53,417 bases of DNA from Sulfurimonas sp. (GTDB lineage Bacteria > Campylobacterota > Campylobacteria > Campylobacterales > Sulfurimonadaceae), in the NCBI GenBank assembly GCA_026988315.1, contig JALSLJ010000093.1, positions 1 to 53,417 of the forward strand, written 5' to 3'. Every line of letters begins with the position of its first letter. The stretch's first letter is position 1. Under the pieces are notes generated by a model, which was given only the letters and a program-made list of their open reading frames with translations, searched no databases and had not been told where the DNA came from. Positions 32,881-40,926 of this stretch are shown here, piece by piece. Made by a program: the position numbers and the translations under genes.

Positions 32881-34649
32881 TGAATAATGAACCCATAACA
32901 CTCAGATCTATCTTTAAGCTCATTTTAGAAAAAAAACCTGCTCTTATTTATGGGCAAATTATAACTCTCATCGCCATTCTTGTAAGTGTACCTATTCCAC
33001 TTATGCTTCCTGTGATGGTAGATGAAGTTCTCTTAGATAAGCCTTCACATTTTGTCAATGCAATTGACTTCATAATTGGTGAAACTACTGCTATTTACTA
33101 TATTGCCATCGTTACTATTGGGGTGATATTTTTAAGATTTATCTACTACTTTTTTGGAGTAATCATAACACGCGTTTTTACAAAAATATCAAAACATGTA
33201 ACTTTTATGATTCGTAAAAGGCTTATAGAGCACCTTAAAATTGCTTCGATGAATGAGTATGAAACATTGGGAAGTGGAGCAATCACCTCTAACCTTATAA
33301 CAGATGTCAACACACTCGATAACTTTATCATAACAAGTGTTAGTAAGTTTGTGTCATCTGTTTTAACTCTTGTGGCTGTTGGGATTGTTATGATTATGAT
33401 AGATCCTATTTTAGGAATTTTGATACTTATTATCCAACCTCTCATAATGCTTATGAGTAAAAAAATGTCTAAAATTGTGGGCAGATTAAAAAAGGAAGAA
33501 AATGAAGCGATAGAGAAGTTTCAAGAGAATGTTGGGGAAACCTTAGAGCTTTATGGACAAATAAAAGCATCCAACAAAGAAAACTATTTTTTCTCTAAAG
33601 CTGTCAATCATGCAAAAAAAGTTCAAGTAACTTCAAACGAATACGGCTTTAAAAGCGTTGCTTACGAGAGACTCTCTTACACCATATTTTTAGTAATGTT
33701 TGAGCTTTTGCGTGCATCTGGTCTTGTTTTAGTTGCTTATAGTGACCTTAGCATAGGGATGATGTTTGCTATGTTTGGCTATATCTGGTTTATTATGACA
33801 CCTGTTCAAGATATACTTTCTATGCAGTATTCTTACGCATCAGCGATGGCTGCACTAAAGAGAATCAACAAAATTTTAACCCTAAAGATAGAAGATAGCG
33901 GAACAAAAACTTTAGATGACATAGATGTAGATATATCACTTATAGATTTAAACTTTTCATACACAAAAGAGAAAGAGATACTTAAAAATATAACACTAGA
34001 TATAAAAGCTGGTTCTAAAATAGCTCTCATCGGAGCAAGTGGCAGTGGGAAAACCACACTAGCTCAAGTTATTTCAGGATTTTATGCAAAAAGTAGTGGA
34101 ACCCTTGCATATAACGGCATAAATATAGAAGATTTAGATAAAAGCTCTTTAAGGCAAAAAGTGTTTTTAGTTCTTCAAATGCCCATACTCTTTAACTCCA
34201 CACTTAGGTTTAACATCACTATGGGAGATGAGAATATCTCAGATGAAGAGATACACAAAGCTCTTAAAATAGCACAACTCACCTCAATGATACAAAACAT
34301 GCAAGAGGGACTTGACACCATAGTTGGTCGTCATGGTATTCGCCTCTCAGGTGGACAAAGACAAAGACTCTCTATAGCTAGAATGATTATAGCAAACCCT
34401 AGTGTAGTTATCTTTGATGAATCAACATCCGCACTCGATGTACACACTGAGGCAAAATTACATACAGCACTAACACCACTGCTAACAAACAAAACAGTTA
34501 TAACAATAGCTCACAGACTCAGTACAGTTAAAAATGCTGATATTATCTATGTTTTAGAAGATGGTAAAATTGTACAACGGGGAACTCACGAAGAGCTAGA
34601 AGATGAAGAGGGTCACTATATGGAGTTTATTAAAAATCAGTTGATTTAA
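32880..34649 (+). CDS. ABC exporter, fused permease and ATPase (MsbA-like)
   Basis: 589 residues. Six membrane helices lie in the first 320 residues (ABC transporter type I exporter domain), followed by a nucleotide-binding domain. Walker A GASGSGKTT is near 384-392, signature LSGGQRQRLS near 489, Walker B VVIFDESTSALD near 508 and the H-loop AHRLST near 544. Half-transporter that works as a dimer. Substrate could be lipid, peptide or drug; there is no partner gene to say which. The last 79 bases are copied at 37764-37842. Confidence 0.92.
   Translation: MNNEPITLRSIFKLILEKKPALIYGQIITLIAILVSVPIPLMLPVMVDEVLLDKPSHFVNAIDFIIGETTAIYYIAIVTIGVIFLRFIYYFFGVIITRVFTKISKHVTFMIRKRLIEHLKIASMNEYETLGSGAITSNLITDVNTLDNFIITSVSKFVSSVLTLVAVGIVMIMIDPILGILILIIQPLIMLMSKKMSKIVGRLKKEENEAIEKFQENVGETLELYGQIKASNKENYFFSKAVNHAKKVQVTSNEYGFKSVAYERLSYTIFLVMFELLRASGLVLVAYSDLSIGMMFAMFGYIWFIMTPVQDILSMQYSYASAMAALKRINKILTLKIEDSGTKTLDDIDVDISLIDLNFSYTKEKEILKNITLDIKAGSKIALIGASGSGKTTLAQVISGFYAKSSGTLAYNGINIEDLDKSSLRQKVFLVLQMPILFNSTLRFNITMGDENISDEEIHKALKIAQLTSMIQNMQEGLDTIVGRHGIRLSGGQRQRLSIARMIIANPSVVIFDESTSALDVHTEAKLHTALTPLLTNKTVITIAHRLSTVKNADIIYVLEDGKIVQRGTHEELEDEEGHYMEFIKNQLI
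34571..34649 (+). repeat. 79-bp direct repeat, copy 1 (end of ABC exporter gene)
   Basis: The final 79 bases of the exporter gene, including its stop, recur at 37764-37842 in the same orientation with two mismatches (C to A at the eighth base, C to T in the GGTCACT stretch). The two copies border the porin, PBP-like and HD-GYP operon. Confidence 0.93.
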
Positions 34650-34652
34650 TCT

Positions 34653-36155
34653 CTATGTATCTTTAAATGTATCTCTTATCTTTAAAAACTGATCCAAATT
34701 TTCAAAAAATAGATCAACTAGTTTTGGATCAAAATGTTGTGCTCTTTGTTCCTTAAAAAGGTTAAATATACGCTCATCATCCCAAGCCTTTTTATAAACC
34801 CTATCAGATCCCAATGCATCAAAAACATCCGCAAGTGCTGTAATACGCCCGTATATATGTATCTCTTCTCCAGCTAACTTTCGAGGATAACCTGTTCCAT
34901 CCCATTTTTCATGATGCTCATAAGCAACTGTTGCTGCTGCTAACAATAGCGGCCTATTGGAAGCTTTAAGCATCTCATACCCTATCTGTGCGTGGGTATC
35001 CATAATTTTACGCTCATCATCATTAAACCTGCCTGGCTTGTTAAGCACAGCATCAGGAATAGCAATCTTTCCAATATCGTGCATTGGTGATGCTTGCTTT
35101 AACATCTCCGCCTCATCTTCACTCAAGCCATAAAACAAGGCTAAAAGCTTTGAGTATTCTGCAACGCGTTTTACATGGTTTCCTGTCTCTTTTGAGCGAC
35201 TCTCACCAATCGCTCCCATAGTAAAAACAACCTCTTTTTGTGTTTCTTCAATCTCTTTGTTTAGGAGTTCGTTCTCTTTGAGTGCTTTAACAATACCGCT
35301 AAGCATCTGTTTAAAAGCTTGGGCAAGTTTGGCAATCTCATCTTTTCCTTGAACTTCAATATTTTTAGAATAGTCTTTTGTTTTTGTTATCTCTTCAACA
35401 TTATGTGAAAGCTCAAGTATGGGTCTTATGAGCTTATTAATAAGAATAAAAGCACTCCACCCTATGATGATAGCACCAAGCAAGAGAGCAAGAATAAAAA
35501 GTTTTTCATAATGGGCTAGTTCATTTAAAAAATCTTCTTGATTTTTTTCTAAAACAATCTCAATCTTATCATCAAATGCAAGAGCTTTTCTCACAACTAT
35601 GAAATGCTCAAAACTAGATGATTTAAAAAGAGGCTTTCCATCATCTACAATATAATAAATCTGCCCATCATTGTTATCAAAAAATTTCGTGAAGTTTTTT
35701 AGTGAAAATTCTAATTCCAATAAAGCGATTTTTTCATTGTTTATATTTGAGATAATATCTACACTATAAAATGGTTCTTTATCTATTTTTTGAAAAATCT
35801 TTTCACTATTGCTTGAAGCGATAATGGAATCATTTTTGTCAACTACATAAAAATCACCAAGGAGTTCTAACTCTACCTTCTTTTGCTCCAATAGATTTGA
35901 GATTCTACGATCAACATCTAGTGAATAGATGTCATTCATAACATCAAGGGCACCTATAAACTGCATATCTCTTTTTATATTTTCTAAATACTGCTGGATC
36001 TGCTCTACATTGAGTGAAAGTTGCGTTTGCATCTCATGCAGAGTGTTGTCGTAATACCTTTGACGCAAAGTATTTCCAAAATAGCTCATTAAAAAAGCAT
36101 AAGGTACTATACTTACAAGTAAAATCAATGCGATTATTTTAATTCTAAAACTCAT
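34653..36155 (-). CDS. Membrane HD-GYP cyclic di-GMP phosphodiesterase
   Basis: 500 residues. Membrane helices at about 7-24 and 222-243 enclose a roughly 200-residue periplasmic sensor (Cache-like). HAMP follows (about 245-295), then a coiled linker and the HD-GYP domain with HDIGKIAIPD near 357 and HHEKWDGTGYP near 412, all key residues present. Predicted to break down cyclic di-GMP. It is the last gene of an operon with a porin-like protein and a phosphate-binding-like protein, overlapping the latter by 11 bases. A soluble periplasmic protein made from the same mRNA may be its signal partner. Confidence 0.93.
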   Translation of the reverse strand: MSFRIKIIALILLVSIVPYAFLMSYFGNTLRQRYYDNTLHEMQTQLSLNVEQIQQYLENIKRDMQFIGALDVMNDIYSLDVDRRISNLLEQKKVELELLGDFYVVDKNDSIIASSNSEKIFQKIDKEPFYSVDIISNINNEKIALLELEFSLKNFTKFFDNNDGQIYYIVDDGKPLFKSSSFEHFIVVRKALAFDDKIEIVLEKNQEDFLNELAHYEKLFILALLLGAIIIGWSAFILINKLIRPILELSHNVEEITKTKDYSKNIEVQGKDEIAKLAQAFKQMLSGIVKALKENELLNKEIEETQKEVVFTMGAIGESRSKETGNHVKRVAEYSKLLALFYGLSEDEAEMLKQASPMHDIGKIAIPDAVLNKPGRFNDDERKIMDTHAQIGYEMLKASNRPLLLAAATVAYEHHEKWDGTGYPRKLAGEEIHIYGRITALADVFDALGSDRVYKKAWDDERIFNLFKEQRAQHFDPKLVDLFFENLDQFLKIRDTFKDT

Positions 36156-36552
36156 AAAGCACTTTCACCGTTGCGTCTATTTCACTTTTTGGCACATATC
36201 CAAGTGCCCCTTCAACATTTTTGACAAAAAGCTGTATGGATTTACTTGATGCCTGCACTATAGGTGGACGAACCCCTTGAAAATGCATCTTTGTCCAGTA
36301 CTTAGTGAGTCTATGTCTAGGCATTTTTAAAAACATCTTCTCAAAAACATCTCTTTGCTTTGATGTTGCAGAAGCATTTACGGGCACCACTTTCACACCT
36401 TTAACAAACTGTCTTTTCATCAAAAATATATCTTTTGTTTGTTTGGCATTTAAACTATCAAGTTGAAAGTTTTTATCTGCAACTATTGCAAATTCAGCAC
36501 CAAAAAGTGTTATAGATGAAAATATAATTGTAAGTATAATTTTATTTTTCAT
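36145..36552 (-). CDS. Small periplasmic PstS-like binding protein
   Basis: About 135 residues with a signal peptide (KIILTIIFSSITLFGAEFA). The mature part has the first lobe pattern of the PBP-like (phosphate ABC transporter substrate-binding-like) family: FAIVADKNFQLDSLNAKQTKDIFLMKRQFVKG and VVPVNASATSKQRDVFEKMFL, ending GALGYVPKSEIDATVKVL. Only about 115 mature residues, so it is a half-size version without the two-lobe cleft of PstS. ATG 36552 overlaps the porin stop. The set porin, small PBP-like protein and cyclic di-GMP enzyme suggests periplasmic sensing. No ABC permease is present. Confidence 0.8.
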   Translation of the reverse strand: MKNKIILTIIFSSITLFGAEFAIVADKNFQLDSLNAKQTKDIFLMKRQFVKGVKVVPVNASATSKQRDVFEKMFLKMPRHRLTKYWTKMHFQGVRPPIVQASSKSIQLFVKNVEGALGYVPKSEIDATVKVLYEF

Positions 36553-37547
36553 CAAAACAACACCGATAACGAGAGTAGTGCTTTGTTAGCATTTTTATCA
36601 TCATGAAACTGATACTCCCCCTTGATTGAAAAAGCATAAACTGGGCGGTAGCTATAACCAAGTAGTGCAATATGTTCATCTGCTAACTCACCTAGCTGTG
36701 TATCTTTAAAGTATTCATATCTCCCAACTAGTACGTGTTGTTCTGTGAAGTTATACATCCCTTGAAGGTACCCGCCTAGTTGATACTCCGTTCTATCCGT
36801 TTGTGTGTTGTCAATATTTGTATAACCCCACTCTGTTTGTATTAAAAAAGGATACCAATCATATTTTGCATTTACCTGCAATAAGCCAACATTTTTTCTA
36901 ATCTCTTTTGTTTCAAAATAAGCAAGACTTCCACCAAAACTAAATGCATCATCTGCAAAATACTCAATGGAACTTCCAACAAAAAGATTGTTTTTTATAT
37001 TTATATAGTCTTCATCTATATCATCTGTTGCCTGAATAAATAGATTGTATTTTAGATCACTCTCTTCACTTGTGTATCCATACGATTCAACCCCCGTAAC
37101 AAACTTTGGGAACATTCTATAACTAAAGAGCGGATTGGAAGATGTATCTCTAAGTACATTGATTGGTACAAGGTTCCAGTATCCTATGGGGGTGATAAAC
37201 TTACCAGCTCTAAAATTAACACTGTTTGAGTAGTCATAGTTCATATATGCTCTTTCATAATGAAAAGTTGTATTTTTTTGAGAGGTATCGGATAAAAAGT
37301 CCTTCTCATAAAAAGGTGCTGCTTCAAACTCTACAAAATATGAGAAAGCTTTAGGTAGTTTTCCATACATCAAGAAAGCAACATCATCCAATCTTGCTTT
37401 ATCAACATTCTCACCATTTGCGTAGTCTATGGAAAAATATCCACCTATATTTATATACTCATGAACTACATACCCTTGTCCAAGCTCATATTTTTGTGCA
37501 TTTAGGGACACTAAAAATATCAATAACCATATATACAAAAACCTCAA
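36552..37547 (-). CDS. Porin-like outer-membrane beta barrel
   Basis: 331 residues. A signal peptide (LYIWLLIFLVSLNA) precedes a beta-rich barrel with alternating strands and a C-terminal Phe (LLSLSVLF), the outer-membrane sorting signal. The pattern FVEFEAAPFYEKD, NFRAGKFITPIGYWN resembles phosphate-selective (O/P-type) and related porins. First gene of a three-gene operon with a PBP-like protein and an HD-GYP enzyme. Could be a pore for an anion sensed by the operon; specificity unknown. Confidence 0.82.
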   Translation of the reverse strand: MRFLYIWLLIFLVSLNAQKYELGQGYVVHEYINIGGYFSIDYANGENVDKARLDDVAFLMYGKLPKAFSYFVEFEAAPFYEKDFLSDTSQKNTTFHYERAYMNYDYSNSVNFRAGKFITPIGYWNLVPINVLRDTSSNPLFSYRMFPKFVTGVESYGYTSEESDLKYNLFIQATDDIDEDYINIKNNLFVGSSIEYFADDAFSFGGSLAYFETKEIRKNVGLLQVNAKYDWYPFLIQTEWGYTNIDNTQTDRTEYQLGGYLQGMYNFTEQHVLVGRYEYFKDTQLGELADEHIALLGYSYRPVYAFSIKGEYQFHDDKNANKALLSLSVLF

Positions 37548-37631
37548 TTTTCAACCCTTTTAAATACCAATATCTATAATTTTACAAAAATTTTCATATT
37601 ATATACTAAATTTTACAAACTAATTAAAATG

Positions 37632-37763
37632 CTATCCCTTTTGCCGCCTAAAAATAAACTTACTCCCCTCCCCTAGACTGAAGCTCTCTCATCTTAACAC
37701 AAAATACCCTTCTTTTAAAGTTGCAGTTATTTGTGCTTCTGGCATAGAATACTTTATAGGATA
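37632..37763 (-). pseudogene. Decayed histidine kinase C-terminal fragment
   Basis: Read on the minus strand this gap gives PIKYSMPEAQITATLKEGYF, then VLR, a TGA stop, and a tail ending GEGSKFIFRRQKG before TAG. The first part matches the N-box/ATP-lid region of the intact kinase next door (AIKYSMPDTRITLILKEGFF), and the tail resembles a kinase C-terminus. The G1 and G2 boxes between them are deleted. It directly abuts the copied exporter tail at 37764. The 275-base gap 37548-37822 holds this and that copy; no gene is intact. The homology is by eye. Confidence 0.75.
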
Positions 37764-37842
37764 TGTACAAAGGGGAACTCACGAAGAGCTAGAAGATGAA
37801 GAGGGTTACTATATGGAGTTTATTAAAAATCAGTTGATTTAA
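37764..37842 (+). repeat. 79-bp direct repeat, copy 2 (exporter tail fragment)
   Basis: Matches 34571-34649 at 77 of 79 positions. Here it has no gene of its own: it runs into the 3' end of the histidine kinase on the opposite strand, supplying antisense the last codons of that kinase (FKSTDF and stop at 37823-37825). Confidence 0.93.
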
Positions 37843-38962
37843 AATCTTTCCACCGCAATTCAAAACAACTTCCAACATCCAACTCGCTTTTCACCTCTAT
37901 AGCTATACTAAACTCATCGCATATCTGCTTCACTATACTCAGTCCCACCCCAAAGCCACCGGCAACACTAGAGCCTCTTTCATAAAGTTCAAATATATCC
38001 TCTAGCTTTTCCTTTGGGATGCCAACTCCCTCATCTTGGATACTAAAGAATCCCTCTTTTAAAATAAGTGTTATCCTTGTATCTGGCATGGAATATTTAA
38101 TAGCATTTGAGATTAAATTTGAAAAAAGCAAGCTAGCTTTATCTTCTAAAATTATCAAATTTGCATCTTTTATATCCGTATTTATATGTATGTTTTTTGC
38201 ATTTAAAAGCTCTTCATAATACTCTATAGTCTGTACCAATATGGGTTGTATATCTATCTGTTTTGCTTTTAGAGTTTGAGTGTTAAAGTTTAGATAGGTT
38301 AGTGACTGATAGATGGTGTAGAGTTGTTTTGTACTTATAGATATATTTGTCAGTATTTTTTCATCATATACCCCTTTTTGTAAAGCTCTTTGTGAACTCA
38401 TTTTAAGTGCTGTTATAGGGGTGTTTAACTCATGTGAAATATCTTGAACAAAGTTCTCAATCTGTATAACTTTTTGACGAATTGGTCTCATAAAAAGCTT
38501 TGAGAGTGCATACGATATAACAACTATCAGAAAAAAAACCACTAGCATAATCACTAAAACATTATTTTTTAGTTTCTTAAGACTTTTATGATACTCATCG
38601 GTTTTGACCACTACATATTCTATTTCTAAATGTTGTCTTGGGGAAGATGAGATTAACACCTTGTGAGAGTTTTCCTCAAAATACTTTTCTTTATAAACTT
38701 GAGTATCCTTAGTTGGTATAAGCATATATTCGTAATTTTTTGGTGCTTCAGGGAGTGCTAATGCCTCTTGATGCATATGAGCATTTATGATTAAAGATGA
38801 AATCTTATCTGCTAAATGTTCCATTTTGTAATAAGTATTGCTCTCTAAAGAGTTTTTTTGCGCACTATAATACCAGTACCCAGAGAGCAAAATAAAAAAC
38901 AAAGATGAGCCTAAATAAAGAGCTAAAAAAGAGTAAAATGATTTTTTTTCTAAATCATTCAA
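37823..38962 (-). CDS. Sensor histidine kinase
   Basis: 379 residues. Membrane helices at about 12-32 and 134-152 bracket a periplasmic sensor of about 100 residues. The dimerisation domain has His177 in DISHELNTPITALK. The ATPase domain has N-box NLISNAIKYS, G1 DEGVGI and G2 GGFGVGLSIV. Overlaps its response regulator gene by 8 bases. The extreme C terminus is read antisense from the duplicated exporter tail. Last gene of the operon proton ATPase, APC permease, regulator, kinase. Signal unknown; pH, potassium or metal stress would fit the operon. Confidence 0.93.
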   Translation of the reverse strand: MNDLEKKSFYSFLALYLGSSLFFILLSGYWYYSAQKNSLESNTYYKMEHLADKISSLIINAHMHQEALALPEAPKNYEYMLIPTKDTQVYKEKYFEENSHKVLISSSPRQHLEIEYVVVKTDEYHKSLKKLKNNVLVIMLVVFFLIVVISYALSKLFMRPIRQKVIQIENFVQDISHELNTPITALKMSSQRALQKGVYDEKILTNISISTKQLYTIYQSLTYLNFNTQTLKAKQIDIQPILVQTIEYYEELLNAKNIHINTDIKDANLIILEDKASLLFSNLISNAIKYSMPDTRITLILKEGFFSIQDEGVGIPKEKLEDIFELYERGSSVAGGFGVGLSIVKQICDEFSIAIEVKSELDVGSCFELRWKDFKSTDF

Positions 38963-39602
38963 ACCTATACCCCTCCCCTCTGATATTTATAATATGCTCT
39001 TTTCCAACATGCTTCCTAAGCTCTTTTATAAGAGTTCTCACCGCATCCCCAGATGGCATCTCATCATACTCCCATAAATTTTGCAACATCTCATCCACAC
39101 TTATAACTCTATGACGATTTTTATAGAGATAATGAAGCACCAAGCTTTCTTTGTTGCTTAATTTTTGAATCTTAGTAGCTGTTTTTAAAATATTGTTTTG
39201 AGTATCAAACTCTATAGTTTTAGTGAGTTGCACTAAAGAACTAAGCCCAAAATGCCTTTTGATATTTTCTATGCGTTGAGCCAACTCTTCTAAATCAAAA
39301 GGTTTTTTTATAAAATCGTTTGCACCTGATTCAAAGGCAACTTTTAGGTGCTGTGTATCATGAAAAGCGGTTATAAATATAGTTGGCGTTTCATCTCTAA
39401 AACTCCTGAGCTCCTTTAGGAGTGATATACCGTCACCATCAGGAACATTGATATCAAAGATATATAAATCAAAGGAGTTCTCTTCACTAAGTGTCAAAGC
39501 TTTCTTCATACTATAAGTATGGATTACACTATATTGCTCCTGCAAAAAATCGACCAATATATCTGCTAGAACCGTATCATCTTCAAGGAGTAAAATTTTC
39601 AT
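38955..39602 (-). CDS. OmpR-family response regulator
   Basis: 215 residues. Receiver domain with acidic Glu7-Asp8-Asp9, phosphoacceptor Asp50 in YIFDINVPDGDG, Thr in FITAF and Lys in FIKKPFD. The C-terminal OmpR/PhoB winged helix has LSNKESLVLHYLYKNRHRVIS and DAVRTLIKELRKHVG, ending IRGEGYRFE. Proteins of this type bind direct repeats with 10-11 bp spacing. Two such sites (CTCACA repeats, 11 bp apart) lie before the efflux genes at 43577-43593 and 47691-47707, making this the nearest candidate regulator for them. That link is inference. Confidence 0.94.
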   Translation of the reverse strand: MKILLLEDDTVLADILVDFLQEQYSVIHTYSMKKALTLSEENSFDLYIFDINVPDGDGISLLKELRSFRDETPTIFITAFHDTQHLKVAFESGANDFIKKPFDLEELAQRIENIKRHFGLSSLVQLTKTIEFDTQNNILKTATKIQKLSNKESLVLHYLYKNRHRVISVDEMLQNLWEYDEMPSGDAVRTLIKELRKHVGKEHIINIRGEGYRFE

Positions 39603-39614
39603 AAAAAATTATAT

Positions 39615-40916
39615 CTAAGAATTCATTAAAGGTATAGTTTGTTTAGAGATAACTCTCGATGTAAAGTGTCGCAAAAGGTACTCAATCATAAATGCCACAG
39701 CAAATGTACCTATAAGATAGTAAGCAATCTCTGGCATCTTTTCATAAGTTGAGTAGAGTGTTAATCCTGCCACCCCAAACATAGCAAATATAGCTATAAC
39801 AATGAGTACTCTATTGGCTCCTGTTTCTTTAACAAGCTTTAAATGACCAAGATGTGTAACCCCCTGAACAATAAGCATAACTATAGCCGCGACAGTAGTG
39901 ATTTGGGCAAGATTAAAAAAAAGTATCATCGGGATGATAAGTATTGCACTAATAATTAGTCCCTCAAAAGAGTTGTAAACACTATGCTCATATACTTTAG
40001 GTAAATCTCCATCTTTTGCCATGGTATAGCCAATATCTGCAACAGCATAGAGTGTTGCATTGATTGCTGAAGCCGTTGCTAACAGTGCAGTTATTGCCAT
40101 TATCTTAAATCCCAACTCTCCAAAAAGTGGTTTTGCAGCTTCAGCTAAAGCATAATCTTTACTTTTGATTATTGTTTCTAAAGGTAGATTACCTAAAACT
40201 GCAACACTTGTTAAAATATATAAAACTGCAACAAAAAACAATGCTATAAACATAGCCTTCATCATAGTTGTTTCTGGATTTTTCATATCTTCAACCGTAT
40301 TAGTAATAACACTAAACCCCTGATAGGCAAAAAATGTTATACCAATGGCAAAAACCATGCCACTCACGGGTGGCATGCTGCTTAGATTTAAAAGCTCAGG
40401 TTTTATTGTAAAAAAAGCAGCTATTGCAAAAAATATTAAAACTGATAATTTTATAATCACTATAAAATTCTCTGATTTAGCTACAACAGAAGCACCAATG
40501 AGATTAATTAATGTAAAAAAAAGCACAATTCCAACTGCAAAAAGATTTATCCAAAATATATCGCCATCTTGCATAAAAGTTGCACTATAAGTTCCAAAAG
40601 ATTTTGCTACGGCTGCTACAGCTATGAGCTGTGAGAGATAAAACACAACACCCATAGAGCCAGAAAAAATATTTTCTCCAAAACCTTGAACCAAATACTC
40701 TACTATTCCACCGCGAGATTGGTAGCGTACTGCAAGTTTTGCCAATGAATAACCACTTAAAAGTGCAATGAGCCCTCCAAAAACGAATGAGAGCCAAACA
40801 ATATTTCCAGCCATAGCACCAGCTTGACCAATAACAATAAATATTCCAGCACCAACCATAGAGCCAATCCCCAAAAAAACTGCACTCCAAAGTCCAAACG
40901 CTTTTTTATTTTCCAA
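39615..40916 (-). CDS. APC-superfamily permease
   Basis: 433 residues with about 12 membrane helices. The N terminus WSAVFLGIGSMVGAGIFIVIGQAGA is the substrate-binding GxxxGAGIF motif of the amino acid-polyamine-organocation family, and FAYQGFSVITNTVEDMKNPETT is the helix 6-7 region of the same family. Amino acids are the usual substrate, but some relatives move potassium or metals. It lies 10 bases after a P3A proton ATPase gene, suggesting the pump's proton gradient may drive it. Confidence 0.85.
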   Translation of the reverse strand: MENKKAFGLWSAVFLGIGSMVGAGIFIVIGQAGAMAGNIVWLSFVFGGLIALLSGYSLAKLAVRYQSRGGIVEYLVQGFGENIFSGSMGVVFYLSQLIAVAAVAKSFGTYSATFMQDGDIFWINLFAVGIVLFFTLINLIGASVVAKSENFIVIIKLSVLIFFAIAAFFTIKPELLNLSSMPPVSGMVFAIGITFFAYQGFSVITNTVEDMKNPETTMMKAMFIALFFVAVLYILTSVAVLGNLPLETIIKSKDYALAEAAKPLFGELGFKIMAITALLATASAINATLYAVADIGYTMAKDGDLPKVYEHSVYNSFEGLIISAILIIPMILFFNLAQITTVAAIVMLIVQGVTHLGHLKLVKETGANRVLIVIAIFAMFGVAGLTLYSTYEKMPEIAYYLIGTFAVAFMIEYLLRHFTSRVISKQTIPLMNS

Positions 40917-40926
40917 TAAATTATCC

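Noticed and set aside
37764-37842. A small gene from the exporter-tail copy
   Set aside because: It is a 3' fragment with no start, overlapping the kinase end; it is a duplicated scrap.
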